Positions 34,252-43,500 of a DNA stretch of 64,000 bases are shown here, in pieces (position 1 is the stretch's first letter; the number at the start of each line of letters is the position of its first letter). This DNA comes from Rhizobium sp. SL86 (GTDB lineage: Bacteria > Pseudomonadota > Alphaproteobacteria > Rhizobiales > Rhizobiaceae), in contig NZ_JAPPRJ010000009.1 in assembly GCF_026672545.1 (NCBI RefSeq), positions 310,001 through 374,000 of the forward strand, read 5' to 3'. The position numbers and the translations under genes are program-made. The notes below the pieces were generated by a model. The model was not told the origin of the DNA. It made no database searches and saw nothing but the letters and a program-made list of their open reading frames with translations.

Positions 34252-36567
34252 CTATTTCACCGGCTGCTGGGCACGGGCGAGGTTTGTCTCGTATTGGCTC
34301 TTGCCGGAATAATACTGCTTCGGCCAGGCGATGTCGGTGAGCCCGATCTTTGCCGCCTCATGCAGCGTCCAGGCGGGATCGGCAAGATGCGGACGGGCAA
34401 CGGCGCAAAGATCGGCGCGGCCGGCGGCAATGATCGAGTTGGCGTGGTCGGCCTCCGAGATTGCCCCGACGGCAATCGTCGGAATACCCACCTCGTTGCG
34501 GATCTTGTCGGAAAACGGCGTCTGGAACAGGCGGCCATAGACCGGCTTTTCCTCCTTCCACACCTGGCCCGACGAGCAGTCGATCAGGTCGGCACCGGCC
34601 TCCTTGAACATCATTGCGAAGATCGCCGCATCGTCCGGCGTATTGCCGCCGTCGAACCAGTCGTGGCAGGAGAGACGCACCGAAATCGGCCTGTCCTTCG
34701 GCCAGATGGCGCGCACGGCCTTGAAGACTTCCAGCGGATAACGCGCCCGATTCTCATGGCTGCCGCCATATTCGTCGTCGCGCCGGTTGGTGAGCGGCGA
34801 CAGGAAGGAGGAGAGCAGGTAACCGTGCGCGGCGTGGAATTCCAGCCAGTCGGCGCCTGTCTCGATTGCGCGGCGGGTGGCCGCCTCGAAATCCGCCGTC
34901 ACGCGGTCCATATCGGCGCGGTCCATCGCCTTCGGTACCGGGCTGTGTTTGAGGTAGGGCAGGGCAGAGGCCGAGATAAGGGGCCAGCCGCCATCTTCCA
35001 GCGGCTGGTCGATGCCGTCCCAGGCAAGTTTCGTCGAGCCCTTGCGGCCCGCATGGCCAAGCTGGATGCCGACCTTGGCGGCGCTGTTCTGGTGAACGAA
35101 ATCGACAAACCGTTTCCAGCCGGCGATCTGCCCGTCGTCCCACAGGCCAAGGCAGCCGGGGGTGATGCGCGCGTCCGGCGACACGCAGGTCATTTCGGCA
35201 AAAACCAGACCTGCGCCGCCCATGGCGCGGCTGCCCAAATGTACCAGATGGAAATCATCAAACCGGCCGTCGGTGGCGGAATACATCGCCATCGGCGAGA
35301 CGACGATCCGGTTCGGCAGGGTCACACCACGGGCGGTAAACGGCGTGAACATCGGCGGCGGCACCTTGCCGCTGCGCCCGGCCGTGGCACCGGCCTGGCT
35401 GGCGAACCAGGCCTCGAAACCTTCCAGCCAGCTCTTGTCACGCAGGCGGAGATTTTCGTGGCTGATGCGTTGCGAGCGGGTCAGCATGGAATACATGAAC
35501 TGTTCCGGCGGCAGCGTATCGGCATAACGGGTACCGACCACCTCGAACCATTCCATGGCGTTGCGGGCGGCATTCTGGATGCGTGCCACATCGACGCGGC
35601 GAATCTCTTCATAGGTATCGAGGACCGCGGGGATCTTGTCGCTGCCGTGGCCGGCCTTGTTAAACTGGTTGGCAAGCTCGATCGCATCGTCGATCGCAAG
35701 CTTGGTGCCGGAACCGATAGCGAAATGGGCGGTATGAGCGGCATCCCCCATCAGCACGACATGGCTGTTACCGTTGAAATGGCTCCACTTTCCGCAGATC
35801 AGCCGCTGGAAGTTCAGCCAGGACGAACCGCGCAGGTGCCGCGCATTGGTCATCAGCGGCGCACCTTCCAGCACTTCCGCGAACAGGTCCTGGCAGAAAT
35901 CGATCGAACCCTGCTGGTCGAGTTCACCGAGCTTGTGGGCCTGGTAGGCTTCCTCCGTCGTCTCAACGATGAAGGTGGAGGTGTTTTCGTCGAACTTGTA
36001 GATATGCGCTTGGAACCAGCCGTGTTCCGTCTTACGGAAATCGAAGGTGAAGGCATCAAACAGCTTGTTGGTGCCGAGCCAGATATAACGGTTGGGACGC
36101 ACCAGCATGTCCGGTTCGAACACATCGGCATATTTCTGGCGGATCCGCGAATTCACCCCATCCGAGGCAATGACAAGGTCGGCATCGGGAAAATCCTGAT
36201 CGCCTTCCGCATCCGTTTCGAAGACCAGTTCGACCCCAAGCGCCTCGCAGCGGCGCTGCAGGATGTTGAGGAGTTTCTTGCGGCCAATGCCGACAAAGCC
36301 ATGACCGCTCGTGCGCTGCCTTGTACCCTTGAACAAGACCTCGATATCGTCCCAGTGATTGAAGGCCTGCTGTATTTCCGCGGCACTCTCTGCGTCCCAC
36401 GCCTGCATCGACACCATCGTTGCGTCGGAAAACACGACGCCCCAGCCGAATGTGTCGTAGGGGCGGTTTCGCTCGACGACCCGGATGTGATGCTCCGGGT
36501 GCAGCTTTTTCATCAGGAGCGCGAAATAAAGACCGGCGGGGCCTCCTCCGATGCAGACGATGCGCAT
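34252..36567 (-). CDS. Bifunctional aryl-CoA monooxygenase/reductase (2-aminobenzoyl-CoA type)
   Basis: 771-residue fusion. Residues 1-~395 are an FAD monooxygenase (GGGPAGLYFALLMKK, GDAAHTAHFAIGSGTKLAIDD) like salicylyl-CoA 5-hydroxylase. Residues ~405-771 are an Old Yellow Enzyme domain (FTPFTARGVTLPNRIVVSPM, EFHAAHGYLLSSFLSPL). This layout is that of 2-aminobenzoyl-CoA monooxygenase/reductase of Azoarcus evansii, which hydroxylates and reduces the ring of anthraniloyl-CoA. Salicylyl-CoA is another possible substrate. First gene of a six-gene operon; no aryl-CoA ligase is in the window. AAGGACGGGA precedes the start. Confidence 0.9.
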   Translation of the reverse strand: MRIVCIGGGPAGLYFALLMKKLHPEHHIRVVERNRPYDTFGWGVVFSDATMVSMQAWDAESAAEIQQAFNHWDDIEVLFKGTRQRTSGHGFVGIGRKKLLNILQRRCEALGVELVFETDAEGDQDFPDADLVIASDGVNSRIRQKYADVFEPDMLVRPNRYIWLGTNKLFDAFTFDFRKTEHGWFQAHIYKFDENTSTFIVETTEEAYQAHKLGELDQQGSIDFCQDLFAEVLEGAPLMTNARHLRGSSWLNFQRLICGKWSHFNGNSHVVLMGDAAHTAHFAIGSGTKLAIDDAIELANQFNKAGHGSDKIPAVLDTYEEIRRVDVARIQNAARNAMEWFEVVGTRYADTLPPEQFMYSMLTRSQRISHENLRLRDKSWLEGFEAWFASQAGATAGRSGKVPPPMFTPFTARGVTLPNRIVVSPMAMYSATDGRFDDFHLVHLGSRAMGGAGLVFAEMTCVSPDARITPGCLGLWDDGQIAGWKRFVDFVHQNSAAKVGIQLGHAGRKGSTKLAWDGIDQPLEDGGWPLISASALPYLKHSPVPKAMDRADMDRVTADFEAATRRAIETGADWLEFHAAHGYLLSSFLSPLTNRRDDEYGGSHENRARYPLEVFKAVRAIWPKDRPISVRLSCHDWFDGGNTPDDAAIFAMMFKEAGADLIDCSSGQVWKEEKPVYGRLFQTPFSDKIRNEVGIPTIAVGAISEADHANSIIAAGRADLCAVARPHLADPAWTLHEAAKIGLTDIAWPKQYYSGKSQYETNLARAQQPVK

Positions 36568-36612
36568 GTTGTCCCGTCCTTCCCTGGATCTGTCGAATGC
36601 TGTTCCGATTAT

Positions 36613-36630
36613 TATTTTAAGTTTAAAATA
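36613..36630. promoter_or_regulatory. AT-rich palindrome ahead of the aryl-CoA operon, MarR-type operator candidate
   Basis: TATTTTAA and TTAAAATA are perfect 8-bp arms around GT. It lies about 45 bases upstream of the monooxygenase ATG, where a repressor would block the minus-strand promoter. The shape fits MarR-family operators; no MarR gene is in the window. Confidence 0.5.
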
Positions 36631-36722
36631 GTCTCAGCATGGCGGAAGCGTCAAGCGCCAAATTGCCTCAGGCCGGCATGCACGAAGGCAGGGGACAGTC
36701 ACCTGAATCCGTATCAGATAAG

Positions 36723-36751
36723 TTGACAAACGCATTCATATTAGTAGTTAT
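36723..36751 (+). promoter_or_regulatory. IRO box (RirA) over the siderophore operon promoter
   Basis: TGA-N9-TCA at 36724-36738, the rhizobial RirA/IRO-box consensus. It overlaps a consensus -35 TTGACA (36723-36728) and the spacer to a TAGTTA -10 (36745-36750). A long leader of about 95 bases then reaches the first gene. Predicted repression when iron is plentiful. Confidence 0.7.
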
Positions 36752-36789
36752 GGCGCCGCGACATGTAACCCGTGCACGTCGGTTGAGGG

Positions 36790-36810
36790 CAGATGCGGCG
36801 CCCGCATCTG
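36790..36810 (+). promoter_or_regulatory. Leader hairpin before the siderophore operon
   Basis: CAGATGCGG and CCGCATCTG, nine perfect pairs with a 3-base loop, between the predicted promoter and the isochorismate synthase ribosome site. No T-run follows, so a stability or translation role is more likely than termination. Confidence 0.4.
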
Positions 36811-36846
36811 TCTGAATGAATTGCCGTGCAGTCAAAGGAGGCCGCA

Positions 36847-38028
36847 ATGGCCGAGCAATCCTCTCTCGAGCGCCGCTCCCAGGGTGCGCAGAGCGATTTT
36901 CGTCTCGCAACTCCCGAATTTCTCCTCCAGACCCAAGGCCTTCGGCAGATCCTGCCGCAGGGCCCGCTTGCCAGTCTCGCCAAACGCACGACGGATTTCT
37001 TCTCCAGGTGCGACGAAGGACCGGCGCTTCTCGTCGGGGCCCTGCCATTTGATGTGGAAGGCGACGATCACCTCTTCCAGCCGGAACGCATCGGCGGCAG
37101 CGAACAGATCGCTGCTGCAGAGCAGGCCGCCTTTGGCCGCCATTGGCTGGTTGAACCGGAACCATCGGCGGCCGGTTATGCGGCGGCGGTCGCAAATTGC
37201 CTTGCGGTCCTCAAAGCCGAAGACGGCGTGACGGGCGGGCTGTCGAAGGCGGTCCTCTCGCGCAGCCTGCGGCTCGAATCGGACCAGCCGATTTCGGTTG
37301 CGAGCCTCTTGCGCCGCCTGAGCATCGATCCATCCGTGACGGTCTTTAAAACGCCTCTGCCGGAACAGGCTGGTCTCGCCCCCGTCATGATTGGCGCCAC
37401 GCCCGAACTACTGGTTTCCAAGAAGGGCGATCAGGTCGTCTCCCATCCGCTCGCCGGCTCCGCGCGGCGCTCCTCCGACCCCTCTGCGGATCGCCAGGCC
37501 GGCCGCGATCTGCTGAATTCGGAAAAGGACCAGCGCGAACATCGCGCCGTGACCGAGGCGATCTTCGATGTGCTGTCGCCTTATTGCATGGAGCTTGGTG
37601 CGCCGGATGGCACGACACTGCGTGCCACCGCGACCATGCTGCATCTCGGCACGCGCATCGTTGGCCGGTTGAAGGACCGCGACACTCCGGTCGGCGACCT
37701 TCTGCGCCTTCTTCACCCGACGCCCGCCGTCTGCGGCATGCCGCGCCGGCGCGCCGCAGACGCCATCCGTTCGCTTGAAACATACGACCGCGGTTTTTAT
37801 GCCGGTGCTGTCGGCTGGATCGACGCTCGGCAGGATGGCGAATGGTACGTGTCGATCCGCTGCGCCGAAGTTGCCGGACGCCGCGCCCGCGTCTTTGCCG
37901 GTGCCGGGATCGTTTTGGGCTCCGACCCGCAGAAGGAAACCGAGGAAACCTCAGCCAAATTCCAGGCCATGCTGAATGCCTTCGGGATCGATGAACATGG
38001 CCGCCCGTTCCAGGAGAATGCCGCATGA
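36847..38028 (+). CDS. entC: Isochorismate synthase
   Basis: Converts chorismate to isochorismate, first step to 2,3-dihydroxybenzoate. 393 residues of the chorismate-binding family: GLSKAVLSRSLRL near residue 130 (catalytic lysine region), HPLAGSARR, LHLGTRIVGRL, LHPTPAVCGMPR and the acidic metal-binding end FAGAGIVLGSDPQKE.EE. Start at 36847 has AAAGGAGG six bases upstream. First gene of the siderophore operon, overlapping the next by ATGA. Iron control by the IRO box upstream. Confidence 0.94.
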   Translation: MAEQSSLERRSQGAQSDFRLATPEFLLQTQGLRQILPQGPLASLAKRTTDFFSRCDEGPALLVGALPFDVEGDDHLFQPERIGGSEQIAAAEQAAFGRHWLVEPEPSAAGYAAAVANCLAVLKAEDGVTGGLSKAVLSRSLRLESDQPISVASLLRRLSIDPSVTVFKTPLPEQAGLAPVMIGATPELLVSKKGDQVVSHPLAGSARRSSDPSADRQAGRDLLNSEKDQREHRAVTEAIFDVLSPYCMELGAPDGTTLRATATMLHLGTRIVGRLKDRDTPVGDLLRLLHPTPAVCGMPRRRAADAIRSLETYDRGFYAGAVGWIDARQDGEWYVSIRCAEVAGRRARVFAGAGIVLGSDPQKETEETSAKFQAMLNAFGIDEHGRPFQENAA

Positions 38029-39659
38029 TACCGCTCGTCCAGCCGTTTCCGCCGGAATTCGCCGAACGTTATCGTGAGGCGGGTTTCTGGCGTGGCGAGA
38101 CCTTTCCGCAGATGCTGCGGGACCGGGCAGCACGTTTCGGTGACCGGCTTGCCGTCATTGGTGGCGATCAGCGGTGGACCTATACGGAGCTTCTGGCGCG
38201 GGCCGAGGCGGCGGCCTGCGGTTTCCTGCGGCTTGGCCTGAAACCCGGCGACCGCGTCGTCGTCCAGTTGCCGAACATTCCGGAATTTTTCTCCACCGTC
38301 TTCGGCCTGTTCCTCGCGCGCCTTGTTCCCGTCTATGCGTTGCCTGCGCACCGCCAGACGGAAGTGGTGCATTTCCTGCGCCGTTCGGAAGCTGCAGCTT
38401 ACGTTGTTGCTGCAACGCATGATGGGTTCGATTATCGGGTGCTGGCCCGTTCTGTGCGTGAGGAACTGCCGGATCTTGGCCATGTCGTGGTCGTCGGAGA
38501 GGCGCAGGAGTTCACGGCCTTTTCCGGATTCACGTATGATCCGGAGAAGGCATTTTCCGATCCGGAGCCGTCATCCGTCGCCTTCCTGCAGATTTCCGGC
38601 GGCAGCACCGGCCTGTCGAAACTCATCCCACGCACTCATGACGATTACATCTATTCCTTCCGGGCGAGCGCCGAGATCTGCGGTCTGACGCACGAGAGCG
38701 TCTACATGGTCGCGCTTCCCGCGGCCCATAATTTTCCGATGAGTTCGCCGGGATATTTCGGTGCCTTTTATGTCGGTGCGACTGTCGTGCTCGCGCCTTC
38801 ACCAAGTCCCGAAACCGCCTTCCCACTGATCGAGCGGGAGAAGGTGACGATCACCGGGCTCGTGCCACCGCTGGCGCTGCTCTGGTTGCAGGCGGCGCCA
38901 ACGTCGAAATACGACCTCTCCAGCCTTCAGGTGCTGCAGGTTGGCGGCGCGAAATTCATGCCGGAATCGGCCAAACGGGTGCGCCCGACATTGGGCTGCA
39001 CGCTGCAGCAGGTGTTCGGCATGGCCGAAGGCCTTGTCAACTACACGCGGCTTGATGATCCCGAAGAGATCATCGTCGAAACGCAGGGGCGGCCGATCAG
39101 CGAGGCCGACGAAGTTCTGATCGTCGATGACCAGGGCAATCCGGTGGCCGATGGCGAGGCCGGCAATCTTTTGACGCGCGGTCCTTATACGATCCGCGCC
39201 TATCATAACGATGCGGGTGCCAATGCCCGCTCCTTCACCGAGGACGGTTTCTACAAGACGGGCGACGTGGTGAAGCGGACGCCCGAAGGCTACCTCGTGG
39301 TCCAGGGGCGTGCCACCGATCACATCAACCGCGCCGGCGAAAAGATCTCGGCCGATGAGATCGAGGATCATCTGCTCGCCCATCCGAACGTTTTCGATGC
39401 GGCGGTGGTCTCGATCCCCGACCAGTTTCTCGGCGAGCGCACCTGCGCCTTTGTCATCCCGCAAGGGGAAAAACCCAAGGCGCCGGCGCTGAAAGCCTTC
39501 ATGCGCACCCGCAAGGTCGCCGACTTCAAGGTGCCGGACCAGATCGTTTTCGTCGAGGCCTTCGATCTGACGGCCGTTGGCAAGGTCAGCCGCAAGGAAC
39601 TGCGCGCCCGATTGCGCGCCCAGTTCCTCGCCGACGAACAGCTGAAAGCAGGACAATAA
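38025..39659 (+). CDS. entE: 2,3-Dihydroxybenzoate-AMP ligase
   Basis: Activates 2,3-dihydroxybenzoate as its adenylate and loads it on the aryl carrier protein. 544 residues, ANL superfamily. The P-loop is SGGSTGLSKLIPRTHDDY near residue 188; AAHNFPMSSPG and GGAKFMPESAKRV are typical of the DHB/salicylate subgroup (the active-site Asn in HNFP selects aryl acids); the A8 region YKTGDVVKRTPEGYLVVQGR and the terminal lysine in GKVSRKEL are present. Partner genes are the separate carrier and the synthetase downstream. Confidence 0.94.
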   Translation: MIPLVQPFPPEFAERYREAGFWRGETFPQMLRDRAARFGDRLAVIGGDQRWTYTELLARAEAAACGFLRLGLKPGDRVVVQLPNIPEFFSTVFGLFLARLVPVYALPAHRQTEVVHFLRRSEAAAYVVAATHDGFDYRVLARSVREELPDLGHVVVVGEAQEFTAFSGFTYDPEKAFSDPEPSSVAFLQISGGSTGLSKLIPRTHDDYIYSFRASAEICGLTHESVYMVALPAAHNFPMSSPGYFGAFYVGATVVLAPSPSPETAFPLIEREKVTITGLVPPLALLWLQAAPTSKYDLSSLQVLQVGGAKFMPESAKRVRPTLGCTLQQVFGMAEGLVNYTRLDDPEEIIVETQGRPISEADEVLIVDDQGNPVADGEAGNLLTRGPYTIRAYHNDAGANARSFTEDGFYKTGDVVKRTPEGYLVVQGRATDHINRAGEKISADEIEDHLLAHPNVFDAAVVSIPDQFLGERTCAFVIPQGEKPKAPALKAFMRTRKVADFKVPDQIVFVEAFDLTAVGKVSRKELRARLRAQFLADEQLKAGQ

Positions 39660-39663
39660 CATC

Positions 39664-40311
39664 ATGGCATTGCCGAAAATCGCTCCTTATCCGCTGCCGA
39701 CAGCGGAGGAACTTCCGGTTCCCAAAGGCACCTGGATGCTGGAGGCCTCTCGTGCAGCCTTGCTGATCCACGACATGCAGAACTATTTCGTCAACATCTT
39801 CACGCCGGATGCCGCGCCGATCACACCGGCCACGGCAAATATCGTAAAGCTTGCGGCCTGCGCCCGCGCGCGCGGCATTCCGGTGTTCTACACCGCGCAG
39901 AATGGCGATCAGGACCGGCGCGACCGCGGCCTGCAGGCCGATCTCTGGGGGCCCGGCATGACGTCCGCGCCGGAACATCAGGCGATCATTCCCGAGCTTT
40001 TGCCGGAATCTATCGATTTCGTGCTGGTCAAGCACCGCTACAGCGCCTTCCAGCGCTCGAACCTTGAGACCATGATGCGCGCCCGCGGCCGCGACCAGCT
40101 GATCGTCACCGGCATCTACGCCCACATTGGCTGCATGATGACGGCGGCGGAAGCCTTCCAGCGCGATATCGAAGCCTTTTTCGCTGCCGATGCGCTCGCC
40201 GATTTCTCCCGCGACCAGCATGACATGGCCATCGCCTGGGTCGCAGGCCGTTGCGGCATTCCCATGACGACCGATTCCATTCTCGAACGCCTTGCCGCAA
40301 CCGGAGCCTGA
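39664..40311 (+). CDS. entB: Isochorismatase, lacking the carrier domain of EntB
   Basis: Hydrolyses the enol-pyruvyl group of isochorismate to give 2,3-dihydro-2,3-dihydroxybenzoate. 215 residues with catalytic D37 in LIHDMQNYF, lysine in FVLVKHRYSAF and GIYAHIGCMMTAAEAFQRD. E. coli EntB is about 285 residues because an aryl carrier domain is fused to its C-terminus; here the protein stops after the hydrolase domain and the carrier is its own gene three bases on. Confidence 0.93.
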   Translation: MALPKIAPYPLPTAEELPVPKGTWMLEASRAALLIHDMQNYFVNIFTPDAAPITPATANIVKLAACARARGIPVFYTAQNGDQDRRDRGLQADLWGPGMTSAPEHQAIIPELLPESIDFVLVKHRYSAFQRSNLETMMRARGRDQLIVTGIYAHIGCMMTAAEAFQRDIEAFFAADALADFSRDQHDMAIAWVAGRCGIPMTTDSILERLAATGA

Positions 40312-40314
40312 CCG

Positions 40315-40551
40315 ATGACGATCACCTTGGAGCGTATGCGCGCCGATGTCGCCGCCATGATCCACGAGGCGCCGGAAGATGTCGGCCTGGACGACAACCT
40401 GATGGATCTCGGTCTCGATTCCATGCGGCTGATGAACCTGATCCTCGCCTGGCAGGAAGCCGGCGTTGATCTCGATTTCGGCAGCTTTGCCGAAGAGTTC
40501 ACGCTGTCCGGCTGGTGGCGCGCGATCGAGGCGAAGCGGGCACAGGGATGA
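40315..40551 (+). CDS. Standalone aryl carrier protein
   Basis: 78-residue phosphopantetheine carrier. The attachment serine is S36 in DLGLDSMRLMNL; helix I (LERMRADVAAMIHEAPEDV) and the third helix are normal. It should carry 2,3-dihydroxybenzoate, loaded by EntE, to the condensation domain of the synthetase. The equivalent is fused in EntB/DhbB. It overlaps the synthetase start. No phosphopantetheinyl transferase gene is in the window. Confidence 0.92.
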   Translation: MTITLERMRADVAAMIHEAPEDVGLDDNLMDLGLDSMRLMNLILAWQEAGVDLDFGSFAEEFTLSGWWRAIEAKRAQG

Positions 40552-43500
40552 CGGCACAACGAAGAGACGGTACCGCGATGACCCTCATCGACGTCGCGGG
40601 AGCAACGGAGGATCGGTCTCCGCTGACCGAAGCCCAGGCTGGCCTCTGGTATGTTCAGAAGATCGACCCGGACAATCCGATCCTGAATGCCAGCCAATAT
40701 GTCGAGCTGAAGGGCGAGCTGGATCTCGCGCTTTTCCGGCGTGCCTTCGAGACGATGGTGGACGAGGCGGAATGCCTGTCTCTGGTGTTTGAGGAGACCG
40801 CTTTCGGCCCCGCGCAGCGGCGCGACATGTCCACGCGACCCGCGCTGACAGTGGTCGATCTGACGGCTGCAGCCGATCCGATGGCCGAAGCTCTGGAGGC
40901 TATGGCGAAGGATACCGCGACCGCGGTCGACCTCGCCAAGGGACCTGTTTCGGCCTTCGTGCTCTACCAGCTGTCGGACAGCCATTGCCTCTGGTACGAG
41001 CGGATCCATCATCTGGCGATCGATGGCTACGGCATCGTGCTGGTGACGAACCGTGTCGGCGAAATCTACTCCGCCTTGAAAACGGGCGCCACGCCATCTC
41101 CATCCTTTGCGCCGATTTCGGCGGCAATTGCCGAGGACCAGGCCTATCTCACGGGCGAACGGCGCGAGAAGGACCGCGAATTCTGGAAAAACGCGCTTTC
41201 CCGCCTGCCGGAAGTCGCAAGCCTGGCCAGCGGCCGTGCGGTCTCCGGTCACACATTCCACCGCAAGACCACGCATCTGCCGGCATCGCTGTTCGAAGCA
41301 TTGACCGCACGGGCTCAGGCCCTCAACGTGACCTGGCCGGACCTTCTGACGGTGTTGGTGGCAAGTTATTGCCGCCGCTTCGCGGCTGCGCCGGAGATCG
41401 TCGTCGGATTGCCGTTCATGGGTCGGCTCGGCAGCAAGGCTGCGCGGGTGCCCTGCACCTTGATGAACGTGCTGCCCGTGCGGTTTTCCGACCTCGAAAA
41501 CCTGTCGTTACAGGAGGCTGCGGTCGAGGGAGCCCGCACGCTGATGGCCTGCCGGCGGCATGGACGTTACCGCAGCGAACAGCTGCGCCGGGATCTCGGT
41601 CTGATCGGCGGCCAACGCCGCCTGTTTGGCCCGCTCGTCAACATCCAGCCCTTCGATATGCCGCCGGCCTTTGCCGGTCTCGATGTGACCTTGCACATTC
41701 TGGGCGCGGGCGCGGTGGACGACATCACCTTCACCTTCCGCGGCGATGCGAAGACGAAGCTGATGATGGAGGTCGACAGCAATCCGGCGCTTTATTCTGC
41801 CGCCGACACCGCGGCCCATGCCGACCGGCTTTTCGCTTATCTCGAGGCCGCTGTCTCCGCTAAGCGGCTGGCGGACGTGCCGCTTGCGAGCCCGTCCGAA
41901 GTCCAGCGTTATCTGTTTGATGCCAATGCCACGGCGCATGCCGTGCCCGAGGTGACGCTGGTTGATCTCATCGAACGGTCGATGCGGGAGACGCCCGCGG
42001 CACCGGCTGTTTCGTTTGGCCCGGAAGTCCTGTCCTATGCCGAGCTGGATCGGCGCAGTCGCGCGCTGACCGAACAACTGACAGGGCTCGGCGCTGGAGG
42101 CGACAGCGTGGTCGCCGTGGCCCTGCCGCGATCGCTGGATCTCGTTGTTGCGCTTTTTGCGATTCTCAGAGCCGGCGCCGCCTATCTGCCGCTCGACACG
42201 CAACACCCGAAGGAGCGGATCGGCCGGATCCTGGCGTCTGCAAAACCCGTTGCCGTGCTGGCGGGCCTTGAAGACGGCCACCTGTTCGAGCAAACGATCC
42301 TGCCGCCCGAAGACTGGCAACGGGACCCCATCGGCACCACCTTGACGCCGCCGGAACCGGGCAACCTCGCTTATGTGATCTACACCTCCGGTTCGACCGG
42401 CGAGCCGAAGGGCGTGATGATCGAGCATCGTGCCATCGTCAACCGGCTGGAATGGATGCGCGAGCATTACGGTTTCGGCCCGGATGACCGGATCCTGCAG
42501 AAGACACCGGCGACTTTCGATGTCTCCGTCTGGGAATTTTTCCTGCCGGCGCTTTCCGGTGCGACGCTCATCGTCGCGCCACCCGATGCCCATCGCGATC
42601 CGCAGGCGATCGCCCGGCTGATCCGCGAAGAAGCGATCACGACGCTGCATTTCGTGCCGTCGATGCTCTCGGCCTTCCTGGCTGCACCGGAGTCCGAAGG
42701 GCTACAGGTTCACCGCGTCTTCTGCAGCGGCGAGGAGCTGACGCCGGATCAGCGCGACCGGTTCCACCAGCGCATTGCCGGCGAACTGCACAATCTCTAC
42801 GGGCCGACGGAGGCGGCGGTCGATGTCAGTTTCTGGCCGGCCGGGCGCGATGATCGTTCGGCACCGTTGCCGATCGGTTTTCCGGTGTGGAACACCAGCC
42901 TTTATGTGCTGGACGACAATCATCTGCCGGTGCCCCCCGGTGTCGCAGGACACCTTTTCCTTGGCGGCGTCCAGCTCGCACGCGGTTATCTCGGCCGCGA
43001 GGACCTGACGGCGGACCGTTTTCTCGCAGATCCGTTCCGCCCGGGCGGACGCATCTACAGGACGGGCGATCTTGCGCGTCTGCGTGAAGACGGCGCCGTG
43101 GTCTTCCTCGGTCGCTCCGACCATCAGGTGAAGATCCGCGGGCTGCGCATCGAACTCGGGGAGATCGAGGCGGCTGTCATGGCCTCCGGCCTTGTGCGCG
43201 AGGCGGTGGTGATCGCCAGGGAGGGCCGCGCCGGCGACAAGCGGATTGTTGCCTATGTCGTCGCAGCCCCTGACTTCGATGGCGACGCTTTGAAGGCGGC
43301 AATCCGGGCGCGTCTGCCGGATTACATGCTGCCTTCGGCAATCCTGCGCCTGGAGGAATTGCCGGTCACCGCCAATGGCAAGCTCGACCGAGCCGCCCTG
43401 CCGGCACCGCATCTGGAATTGGGCGGGGGCCGGCCGGCGGAAACGCCGAGCGAAAAACTCCTCTCGCGGCTCTACCACGACCTCCTCGGCCTCGAGAGCC

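Noticed and set aside
34294..36726. 810-codon plus-strand frame opposite the monooxygenase/reductase gene
   Set aside because: Antisense shadow of a recognised two-domain enzyme; no ribosome site or domain.
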